DNA of 6,912 nucleotides, taken from Actinomycetes bacterium (lineage in GTDB: Bacteria; Actinomycetota; Actinomycetes; Actinomycetales; Cellulomonadaceae). The stretch covers positions 1-6,912 of the forward strand of contig JAEWCA010000503.1 of the NCBI GenBank assembly GCA_023390875.1, in the 5' to 3' direction. The position numbers were made by a program, and so were the translations under genes. This document shows positions 1 through 6,090 of the stretch, piece by piece. How positions within the stretch are numbered: position 1 is the stretch's first letter; each line of letters begins with the position of its first letter. The notes under the pieces were generated by a model, which was not told the origin of the DNA, made no database searches, and worked only from the letters and a program-made list of their open reading frames with translations.

Positions 1-238
1 CCCCGAACCCCGCGGAGACCGCGACACCGGCGACGACGAGCGCGAGCGCGACCGGCGACGCCGGCGCGCCGTCGAGCCCCTGCGCCGCCGTCCACACGCC
101 GATCGCGGCGAGGACCAGCAGCCCGCGGGGGCTGCGCTCGGTGGCGATCTCGCGCACCTGCACCTGGCGCCACAGCACCCAGACGAGGACGGCGAGACCG
201 AGGACGGCGTTGGCGGCGGACATCGTGGAGGTCGTCAT
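1..238 (-). CDS. Partial small multi-pass membrane protein, function unknown
   Basis: An open frame reads leftwards from an ATG at 238-236 and runs off the window edge without a stop, giving 79 residues of the N-terminus. Three hydrophobic stretches are visible: about residues 8-23 (NAVLGLAVLVWVLW), 40-52 (LLVLAAIGVWTAA) and 62-79 (PVALALVVAGVAVSAG). They are separated by a charged, Arg/Glu-rich loop (about 24-38) and a short Gly/Pro/Ala loop. This is the pattern of a small integral membrane protein. It loosely recalls the uncharacterised actinobacterial CcdC/DUF1453-like proteins, but I cannot confirm that. There is no convincing Shine-Dalgarno before ATG 238; a second in-frame ATG lies at 223-221, so the start is uncertain. 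Third-position GC bias supports coding. The gene is divergent from fdhD and shares the 239-396 gap with it. Confidence 0.6.
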   Translation of the reverse strand, partial: MTTSTMSAANAVLGLAVLVWVLWRQVQVREIATERSPRGLLVLAAIGVWTAAQGLDGAPASPVALALVVAGVAVSAGFG

Positions 239-298
239 GGGGACGATCGTGCTGGTCAGCGAGCTGCGGCGAACCTGCGATCCGCCATCGTCCCGGAC

Positions 299-310
299 TG
301 ACATCTGTCA
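299..310. promoter_or_regulatory. Candidate operator palindrome TGACA-TC-TGTCA
   Basis: The sequence TGACATCTGTCA has two perfect 5-bp inverted arms around a 2-bp centre, the shape of a dimeric repressor or activator site. It lies about 60 bp upstream of the membrane gene start and about 87 bp upstream of the fdhD start. Its AT content stands out in this DNA. I cannot assign it to a regulator family from sequence alone, and a 5-bp arm can occur by chance. Confidence 0.3.
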
Positions 311-385
311 CACGACGAACGTGGACCCGTTCGGGGCTCCGGGTGGTTACCGTGCGGAGAGGTCGTGCAGCACGAGTCGACGGTC

Positions 386-389
386 GGAG
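386..389 (+). promoter_or_regulatory. Shine-Dalgarno of fdhD, deciding the start
   Basis: GGAG at 386-389 sits 7 nt before ATG 397. The same frame is open further upstream to a GTG at 343, but that codon has no comparable site. The extra 18 residues it would add are Arg/Gly-rich and unlike a FdhD N-terminus. ATG 397 is therefore preferred. Confidence 0.7.
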
Positions 390-396
390 TGGGGCA

Positions 397-1239
397 ATGC
401 AACGGATCGCTGTTCGCCGGCGGGTCACGCGGATCACCGGTGACCTCGACGCGCGTCGGGCGGAGGACGTGCTCGCGGCGGAGGAGCCGCTGGAGATCCG
501 GATCGGCGGCCGGTCCCTCGTCGTCACGATGCGGACGCCCGGCAACGACGTCGAGCTGGCCGCCGGGTTCCTGGTCTCCGAGGGTGTCGTCTCCGAGGCG
601 GAGCACGTCGCCGGCGCGCGGTACTGCGGGGGAGCGGTCGACGGTGAGCCGAACACGTACAACGTGCTGAGCGTGTCGCTCGGCGCGGGCGTACCGGAGC
701 CGGCGCCGAGCCTGGAGCGCTCCTTCTACACGACGTCGGCGTGCGGCCTGTGCGGCAAGACGAGCATCGACGAGGTGCGGACGCGCTCGCGGTGGACCGT
801 CGCGGACGACGACGTGCGCGTGCCGTCGGCGCTGCTCACGACGCTGCCCGACCGGCTGCGCGCGGGCCAGAAGGTGTTCGACTCCACGGGCGGGCTGCAC
901 GCGGCCGGGCTGTTCGACGCCGCGACCGGCGAGCTGCTCGTGCTGCGCGAGGACGTCGGGCGGCACAACGCGGTCGACAAGGTGGTCGGCTGGGCGCTGC
1001 TCAACGGCCGGCTGCCGCTGCGCGGCACCGTGCTGCTGGTGTCGGGGCGCACGTCGTTCGAGCTCGCGCAGAAGGCGCTCATGGCGGGGATCCCGATGCT
1101 CGCGTCGGTGTCGGCGCCGTCGTCCTTGGCCGTCGACCTCGCGGAGGAGTCCGGCCTGACGCTCGTCGGGTTCCTGCGGGGGCCGTCGATGGTCGTCTAC
1201 GCGCGGCCCGAGCGCGTGCTCGTGGAGGTGGCCGTCTGA
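397..1239 (+). CDS. fdhD: FdhD, sulfurtransferase for formate-dehydrogenase-type molybdenum cofactor
   Basis: This 280-residue protein has the usual FdhD length and hallmark motifs. FdhD is a cytoplasmic factor that passes sulfur from a cysteine desulfurase to the bis-MGD molybdenum cofactor, making the sulfurated form needed by formate dehydrogenases and relatives. The CxxC sulfur-transfer motif is C116-G-L-C119 (in TSACGLCGKTS). Also present are the early segment EEPLEIRIGG (29-38), the glycine motif STGGLHAAG (163-171), the family signature REDVGRHNAVDKV (184-196) and SGRTSFELAQKA (216-227). The start at ATG 397 has a GGAG site 7 nt upstream. The stop TGA overlaps the ATG of the next gene by one base, so the two are surely co-expressed and FdhD most likely serves that oxidoreductase. 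Nothing appears truncated or mutated at key positions. Confidence 0.96.
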   Translation: MQRIAVRRRVTRITGDLDARRAEDVLAAEEPLEIRIGGRSLVVTMRTPGNDVELAAGFLVSEGVVSEAEHVAGARYCGGAVDGEPNTYNVLSVSLGAGVPEPAPSLERSFYTTSACGLCGKTSIDEVRTRSRWTVADDDVRVPSALLTTLPDRLRAGQKVFDSTGGLHAAGLFDAATGELLVLREDVGRHNAVDKVVGWALLNGRLPLRGTVLLVSGRTSFELAQKALMAGIPMLASVSAPSSLAVDLAEESGLTLVGFLRGPSMVVYARPERVLVEVAV

Positions 1240-3542
1240 TGGTCCGGAAGCCTCCCGTCGACGACCCGAAGCCCGAGGTCGTCGTCCATCATGTCGACCC
1301 GGCCGCCGCCGGCCTGCCCGGGGTCGCGAACGCGATGTCGTACGCGCTGCGCGACCTCGGCCCGGTCCGCACGCTGAAGCTGCTGAGCAGGCTCAACCAG
1401 AAGGACGGCTTCGACTGCATGAGCTGCGCGTGGCCGGACCCCGGTCACCGCTCGCCGGCGGAGTTCTGCGAGAACGGCGCCCGCGCGGTGGCCTGGGAGG
1501 CCAACCCGCTCACGGTCCCGACGACGTTCTGGGCCGAGCACTCGCTCACCGACCTCGAGGACAAGTCGGAGTTCTGGCTGGGCCGGCAGGGACGGCTCGT
1601 CGAGCCCGTCTTCAAGGCGGCCGGGAGCGACCACTACCTGCCGGTCACCTGGTCCGACGCGTTCCGGATCGTCGCCGACCGGCTGCGCGGGCTCGACTCG
1701 CCCGACCAGGCCGCGTTCTACACGAGCGGCCGGGCGTCGAACGAGGCGGCGTTCGTCTACCAGCTGTTCGTCCGGGCGTTCGGCACGAACAACCTGCCGG
1801 ACTGCTCGAACATGTGCCACGAGTCGACGGGCACCGCCCTCAACGCGACCATCGGCATCGGCAAGTCGACCGTGTCGTACGACGACTTCGCGCAGGCCGA
1901 CCTCATCGTCGTCATGGGCCAGAACCCCGGCACCAACCACCCGCGCATGCTCACGGCGCTGGAGGCCGCCAAGCGCCGTGGCGCCACGCTCGTCGCGGTC
2001 AACCCCCTGCCCGAGGTCGCGCTCAAGCGCTACAAGAACCCGCAGACCGTGCGGGGCATCGCCGGACGCGGCACCGAGATGGCCGACCAGTTCCTGCAGA
2101 TCCGCAGCGGCGGCGACATGGCCATGCTGCAGTGGATCTCGAAGCGCGTGCTGGAGGCCGAGGACCGCGCGCCGGGGACCGTGCTCGACCACGACTTCCT
2201 CGCCGCGCACACCCTAGGCCTCGACGACTTCCGGGCGCACCTCGCCGGGCTGGGGGAGCAGGAGGTCGCCCTCGCGACCGGGCTCTCGATCGACGCGATC
2301 GACGAGCTCGCCGAGCGCTACCTCGCCGCCGACCGCGTGATCATCACGTGGGCGATGGGCCTGACGCAGCACCACAAGGGCGTCGACACCATCAAGGAGA
2401 TCGTCAACCTCCTGCTGCTGCGCGGGAACATCGGCAAGCCCGGCGCGGGCGCGTCGCCGATCCGCGGGCACAGCAACGTGCAGGGCGACCGCACGATGGG
2501 CATCTGGGAGAGGATGCCCGACGCGTTCCTGGACGCGCTGGCCACGGAGTTCTCGTTCGACCCGCCGCGCCACCACGGCGTCGACGCGGTGCGCTGCATC
2601 GAGGCGATGGCGCGCGGCGACATCAAGGTCTGGTTCGCGCTCGGCGGCAACCTCGTCGGCGCCATCTCCGACACGCGTGCCGCCGAGGCCGCGATGCGCG
2701 GCACCGACCTGACGGTGCAGGTGTCGACCAAGCTCAACCGCTCGCACGTCGTCACCGGCACCGAGGCGCTCATCCTGCCGACGCTCGGCCGCACCGACGT
2801 CGACCTGCAGGAGACCGGCCCGCAGTTCGTCACCGTCGAGGACTCGGTGTGCGCCGTCCACGCGACCCACGGCGCCCTGCCGCCCGCGTCGCCCGACCTG
2901 CTGTCCGAGGTCTCGATCGTCACCCGCCTCGCCCGCGCCGTCCTCGGCGACGACGGGCCGGTCGACTGGGCCGGGTTCGAGCGCGACTACGACACGATCC
3001 GCGACTCCATCTCGCGCGTCGTGCCCGGCTTCGACGACTTCAACGCGCGCGCCCGCCGGCCCGGCGGGTTCGTCCTGCCCAACGGCCCGCGCGACTCCCG
3101 AACGTTCCCGACCGCGACCGGCAAGGCGATGATCACGGTCAACGAGCTGATCCACGTCGAGTGCCCGCCCGGCCGCCTGATCCTGCAGACCGTCCGCTCG
3201 CACGACCAGTTCAACACCACGATGTACGGGCTCAACGACCGTTACCGCGGCATCCGAGGCGGTCGCGACGTCGTGTTCGTCAACCCGGACGACCTCGCCG
3301 ACCTCGGCCTCGCCGACGGCGACCGCGTCGACATCGTCAGCGAGTGGAAGGACGAGCCCGACCGGGTGCTGCCGCACTACCGCGTCGTCGCGTTCCCGAC
3401 CGCCCGGGGATGTGCCGCGACGTACTTCCCGGAGGCGAACGTGCTGGTCCCGCTCGCGAGCACCGCGCTCGGGAGCAACACGCCGGTGTCGAAGGCCATC
3501 GTCGTGCGACTGGAGCCCGTCCTGCAGACGACGAAGCCGTGA
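1239..3542 (+). CDS. FdhF/YdeP family molybdopterin oxidoreductase
   Basis: This 767-residue protein is a member of the YdeP-like branch of the DMSO reductase superfamily, predicted to bind bis-MGD molybdenum and an iron-sulfur centre in the cytoplasm; no Tat or Sec signal is visible. N-terminal cysteines are C60, C63 and C77 (GFDCMSCAWPDP, then FCENGAR). That is one fewer than the four [4Fe-4S] ligands of E. coli FdhF. The presumed molybdenum ligand is C193, in DCSNMCHEST, followed by conserved H194. Further family segments are GQNPGTNHPRM (227-237), the GNIGKPGAG loop (396-404), RGHSNVQGDRTMG (409-421) and a C-terminal cofactor-binding domain from about 645, with TALGSNTPVSKA at 742-753. 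The start ATG 1239 overlaps the fdhD stop, with GGAGG at 1224-1228 about 10 nt upstream. The same frame is open back to 741, but that part is a shadow of fdhD. The substrate of this family is not established. E. coli YdeP is linked to acid resistance, and formate activity is doubtful here because two catalytic residues of FdhF are replaced (see findings). Confidence 0.93.
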   Translation: MVRKPPVDDPKPEVVVHHVDPAAAGLPGVANAMSYALRDLGPVRTLKLLSRLNQKDGFDCMSCAWPDPGHRSPAEFCENGARAVAWEANPLTVPTTFWAEHSLTDLEDKSEFWLGRQGRLVEPVFKAAGSDHYLPVTWSDAFRIVADRLRGLDSPDQAAFYTSGRASNEAAFVYQLFVRAFGTNNLPDCSNMCHESTGTALNATIGIGKSTVSYDDFAQADLIVVMGQNPGTNHPRMLTALEAAKRRGATLVAVNPLPEVALKRYKNPQTVRGIAGRGTEMADQFLQIRSGGDMAMLQWISKRVLEAEDRAPGTVLDHDFLAAHTLGLDDFRAHLAGLGEQEVALATGLSIDAIDELAERYLAADRVIITWAMGLTQHHKGVDTIKEIVNLLLLRGNIGKPGAGASPIRGHSNVQGDRTMGIWERMPDAFLDALATEFSFDPPRHHGVDAVRCIEAMARGDIKVWFALGGNLVGAISDTRAAEAAMRGTDLTVQVSTKLNRSHVVTGTEALILPTLGRTDVDLQETGPQFVTVEDSVCAVHATHGALPPASPDLLSEVSIVTRLARAVLGDDGPVDWAGFERDYDTIRDSISRVVPGFDDFNARARRPGGFVLPNGPRDSRTFPTATGKAMITVNELIHVECPPGRLILQTVRSHDQFNTTMYGLNDRYRGIRGGRDVVFVNPDDLADLGLADGDRVDIVSEWKDEPDRVLPHYRVVAFPTARGCAATYFPEANVLVPLASTALGSNTPVSKAIVVRLEPVLQTTKP

Positions 3543-3618
3543 TGCGCGTGTCCCCTGCGGCGCGACCGGCGCGGGCACCCTGGTCCGGAACTGCTGACAC
3601 GCCCGCCGGCAGCGACGG
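3543..3618. other. Convergent intergenic gap
   Basis: This 76-bp gap separates the converging oxidoreductase and RecQ genes. It contains no open frame that looks coding. A bidirectional terminator would be expected here, but the only candidate hairpin is imperfect and lacks a T tract. Confidence 0.5.
3548..3578. terminator. Weak candidate hairpin between convergent genes
   Basis: GTG (3548-3550), CCC (3552-3554) and GCGC (3560-3563) can pair with GCGC (3569-3572), GGG (3573-3575) and CAC (3576-3578) around a GACCG loop, with a 1-nt and a 5-nt bulge. There is no T run on either side, although actinobacterial terminators often lack one. The stem starts 6 nt after the oxidoreductase stop. In such GC-rich DNA a pairing of this quality could be accidental. 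Confidence 0.22.
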
Positions 3619-5238
3619 TCAGAGCGGGACGAGCAGGCCCGAGTCCAGCGCGACCGCGGTGTCCAGCGTCACGTAGCCCTTGTCCTCGAACAGCACGACG
3701 ACGCGGTCGGCCTCCACGGCGCTGACCACGCCGACGCCCCAGGCGGTGTGCCGGACCGACTGCCCACCCGCCAGCGGGACGTCCACGACGTCGACGCTGG
3801 TCCCCGCCTCGCAGCTGTCGCACGCACCGCACCGGTCCGGGTGCGACTCGCCGAGCAGCTCCAGCAGCATCCGTCGCCGGCAGTCCGTCGTGTCGGCGTA
3901 CGTCTGCACGAGCTCGGCTCGGGACCGGTCGAGGGTCTGCAGCCGGTCGCGGCGCTCCCTCAGCGCGGCCATCGCCTTCGCCTCACCCGCACCCGTGGAG
4001 CGGTAGCCGTCGTCGTCGGACCGCAGGGCGCCGACGTCGACGAGCGCGTTGAGCGCCCGTGAGACCGTGCGGCCACCCAGACCCGTCGCAGACACCACGT
4101 CGTGCCGCGGCACCGGCCCGTCCCCGACGGCGGCCAGCACCGTGCGCACCGTGGCCCGGCTCGGTCCCGATGCCGTGCCGAGGAACCGGTTGAGCGCGAC
4201 GTCGCCTGCGTGCGCGACGGCGAGCGCCCGGGCGGGCTCCTCGTCGCGTCCTGCGCGGCCGACCTCCTGGTAGTACGAGTCGAGCGACGGCGGCAGACCC
4301 GCGTGGACGACGAGCCGGACGTCGGCCCGGTCGACGCCCATGCCGAACGCGCTCGTCGCGACGAGCAGGTCGGAACGGCCGCTGAGGAACGCGTCCTGGA
4401 CGGCCGCGCGCTCCCGGGCGGGGAGGCCGGCGTGGTAGACGTCCGCGGCCCGGCCCTCGTCGGACAGGGCCGCAGCCAGGGCCTCGACGTGCTTGTGCGT
4501 CCGCCCGTAGACGAGCGTGGGGCCGGGCTCGTCGAGCGTCGTGCGCACCACGAGGGCGTCGCGGTCCGACGCCGACGCCGCGTGCCGGACGCCGAGCCAG
4601 ATGTTCGGCCGGTCGGCGTCGCGGACGAGGACCCGCGGACGGGTCATCCCGAGGCGCTCGACGATCTCGTCGCGGACGCGTGGCGAGGCCGTGGCCGTGA
4701 GGGCGAGCAGCCGCGGTCGTCCGAGGCGGGGCAGCACCCGGGCGACGGCGGCGTAGTCGGGGCGGAAGTCGTGCCCCCACTCGCTCACGCAGTGCGCCTC
4801 GTCGACCACCACGAGGCCGACGTCGGCGCGGGCGAGCGCGTCGACGACCTCCGGCCGGACGAGCTGCTCAGGGGCGAGGAGCAGCACGTCCACCCGCCCC
4901 TCCTCCGCGGCGGCGAGGGCCTCCCGCTGCTGGCGCGTCGACCGTGCCGAGCTGACGGAGGTGGCCCGCAGGCCGGCGGCGGTGAGCGCGTCGACCTGGT
5001 CGCGCTGGAGCGCGAGCAGCGGCGAGACCACGACCGTGAGGCGGCCCGACATGAGCGTCGCGATCGCGTAGACGGCCGTCTTGCCCGCACCGCTGCGCGC
5101 GACGAGCAGGGTGTCCGACTCGGCCAGGTGCGCCAGCGCGTCCTCCTGGACGTCCCGCAGACGCGTCCCGGCGCCGAGGACGGCCTCGACCGCCTCGTCG
5201 AGCGTCGCACGCGCGCCGCGGCCGGGCGCGGCCGTCAC
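3619..5238 (-). CDS. recQ: RecQ-family ATP-dependent DNA helicase
   Basis: This 539-residue superfamily 2 DNA helicase is expected to unwind DNA 3' to 5' in recombination and repair. Helicase motifs appear in order: motif 0 around RDVQEDAL (28-35), Walker A ARSGAGKT (47-54), motif Ia VVSPLLALQRDQ (70-81), LLAPEQL (120-126), motif II DEAHCVSEWGHDFRPDY (146-162), motif III TATA (181-184), motif V ATSAFGMGVDRADVR (294-308) and motif VI QEVGRAGRD (324-332). The zinc site is C453, C470, C473, C476. A winged-helix-like segment (about 363-415) precedes that site, and a short beta-rich tail (about 488-539, HTAWGVGVV, VVVLFEDKGYVTL) follows. There is no HRDC domain. The start is GTG 5238-5236, overlapping the dehydrogenase stop as GTGA, with only a weak GGCGG upstream, so translation probably depends on coupling. 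The frame continues open to 5934, but that upstream part shadows the dehydrogenase gene. The Walker A differs from the usual PTGGGKS of RecQ yet keeps the [AG]x4GK[ST] pattern. Confidence 0.93.
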   Translation of the reverse strand: MTAAPGRGARATLDEAVEAVLGAGTRLRDVQEDALAHLAESDTLLVARSGAGKTAVYAIATLMSGRLTVVVSPLLALQRDQVDALTAAGLRATSVSSARSTRQQREALAAAEEGRVDVLLLAPEQLVRPEVVDALARADVGLVVVDEAHCVSEWGHDFRPDYAAVARVLPRLGRPRLLALTATASPRVRDEIVERLGMTRPRVLVRDADRPNIWLGVRHAASASDRDALVVRTTLDEPGPTLVYGRTHKHVEALAAALSDEGRAADVYHAGLPARERAAVQDAFLSGRSDLLVATSAFGMGVDRADVRLVVHAGLPPSLDSYYQEVGRAGRDEEPARALAVAHAGDVALNRFLGTASGPSRATVRTVLAAVGDGPVPRHDVVSATGLGGRTVSRALNALVDVGALRSDDDGYRSTGAGEAKAMAALRERRDRLQTLDRSRAELVQTYADTTDCRRRMLLELLGESHPDRCGACDSCEAGTSVDVVDVPLAGGQSVRHTAWGVGVVSAVEADRVVVLFEDKGYVTLDTAVALDSGLLVPL

Positions 5239-6089
5239 GGGCGCCGCCAGTCGTCGGAACGCAGGTGCGAGCCTGCCATCGGGCCCATGGTGAGCATCCC
5301 GCCGTCGACCGCCCACGACGCCCCGGTGACGTAGCCGCCGTCGGGCCGGCAGAGCAGGCGGACCACCGCCGCGATCTCGCGCGCGTCGCCGGGGCGGCGC
5401 AACGGGATGCCGGGTCGGTCGTGCGTGCCGTCGGCCGGGGACTCGTCCTCCTGGCCGGTCATGGGCGTCGCGATCTCGCCGGGCGCGACGGCGTTGACGG
5501 TGATGCCGTGCTCGGCGAGCTCGAGCGCGGCGACCTTGACCAGCAGCCCGAGACCGCCCTTCGCCGCGCAGTACGGTGCCGCGCCGACCCGCGGGGCGTG
5601 CTCGTGCACGCTCGTCACGGCGACGATCCGCCCGCCGGTGCCCTGCTCGACGAGGTGGTGCGCGCTGCGCTGCAGGCACAGGAACGCACCGTCGAGGTCG
5701 ACCGCGACCACGTCCCGCCACTGCTGCCACGTGAGGTCGAGGAGCGGCGTCGACGTGCCGGTCCCGGCGTTGAGCACGACGGCGTCGAGCCCGCCCATCG
5801 CGGCGACCGCGTCGTCGACGACGGCCGGCGCGGACGTCGGGGTGGTGAGGTCGAGGTGCAGCACGTGAGCCGTCGCGCCGTGCGACGCGACCTCCTCGGC
5901 GGTGCGCCGGGCACCGTCCTCGTCGGCGTGCCACGTGATCGCCACGTGCTCGGCCTCGGCCGCGAGCGCGACGGCGCAGGCCTTGCCGATGCCCGAGTCG
6001 GCGCCGGTGACGAGCACGCGACGAGGACCGTCCCCGACGGTGGGGTCGGGGACGGCGACGGTGGCGGTGCTGGTCGGGCCGGGTGACAT
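5235..6089 (-). CDS. Classical short-chain dehydrogenase/reductase (SDR)
   Basis: This 284-residue protein is a soluble NAD(P)-dependent oxidoreductase with a Rossmann fold. The cofactor motif is TGADSGIG (28-35), the structural NAG is at 107-109, and the catalytic residues are S160, Y173 and K177 (in VTSVHEHAP and YCAAK). VNAVAPGEIATPM (198-210) and the C-terminal SWAVDGGM (258-265) are also typical. The fourth catalytic position, usually Asn in a VNLDG-like context, reads Asp131 (VDLDGAF). About 20 Pro/Thr/Val-rich residues precede the fold, and a tail MGPMAGSHLRSDDWRRP follows it. The start ATG 6089 is one base after the hydrolase stop and has GAGGAG (6104-6099) 9 nt upstream. The substrate cannot be read from sequence; FabG-like and glucose-dehydrogenase-like SDRs share this pattern. 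It is the middle gene of a three-gene operon. Confidence 0.93.
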   Translation of the reverse strand: MSPGPTSTATVAVPDPTVGDGPRRVLVTGADSGIGKACAVALAAEAEHVAITWHADEDGARRTAEEVASHGATAHVLHLDLTTPTSAPAVVDDAVAAMGGLDAVVLNAGTGTSTPLLDLTWQQWRDVVAVDLDGAFLCLQRSAHHLVEQGTGGRIVAVTSVHEHAPRVGAAPYCAAKGGLGLLVKVAALELAEHGITVNAVAPGEIATPMTGQEDESPADGTHDRPGIPLRRPGDAREIAAVVRLLCRPDGGYVTGASWAVDGGMLTMGPMAGSHLRSDDWRRP

Positions 6090-6090
6090 G

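Larger units (their letters stand above)
239..396. other. Divergent intergenic region between membrane protein gene and fdhD
   Basis: This 158-bp gap separates two divergently read genes and should carry promoters for both. It is less GC-rich than the flanking coding sequence and contains the TGACA-TC-TGTCA palindrome at 299-310. A TACCGT at 348-353 fits the loose actinobacterial -10 pattern TANNNT and would give a leader of roughly 35 nt for fdhD. Its only -35-like partner (TGGACC, 322-327) is about 20 nt away, so this promoter is a weak guess. I found no convincing promoter pair for the leftward gene. Confidence 0.5.

Noticed and set aside
271..292. Possible ECF sigma promoter (GAAC ... CGTC)
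   Set aside because: The spacing is only 14 nt and the -35 lacks the leading GG, so the match is too poor to claim.
741..1238. In-frame upstream extension of the oxidoreductase (166 codons)
   Set aside because: The extension is Arg/Ala/Gly-rich shadow sequence of fdhD in another frame. The real start is ATG 1239, with GGAGG upstream and the stop/start overlap.
1197..3578. Long minus-strand open frames opposite the oxidoreductase (1197-2210 and 2214-3578)
   Set aside because: They are Arg/Val/Asp-rich with no recognisable motif, as expected for antisense frames in high-GC DNA opposite a well-supported gene.
1430..3676. 748-codon plus-strand frame overlapping the oxidoreductase
   Set aside because: Its translation is dominated by Arg, Pro and Ala with no domain motifs. 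It is an out-of-frame shadow of the true gene.
4102..5334. 410-codon plus-strand frame opposite recQ
   Set aside because: It is Arg/Asp/Gly/Val-rich and without motifs. The opposite strand carries all the RecQ helicase motifs in order.
5239..5934. Upstream extension of RecQ to 232 more residues
   Set aside because: It overlaps the SDR gene entirely and has Arg-rich, motif-free sequence. The GTGA overlap at 5238-5235 gives a natural start.
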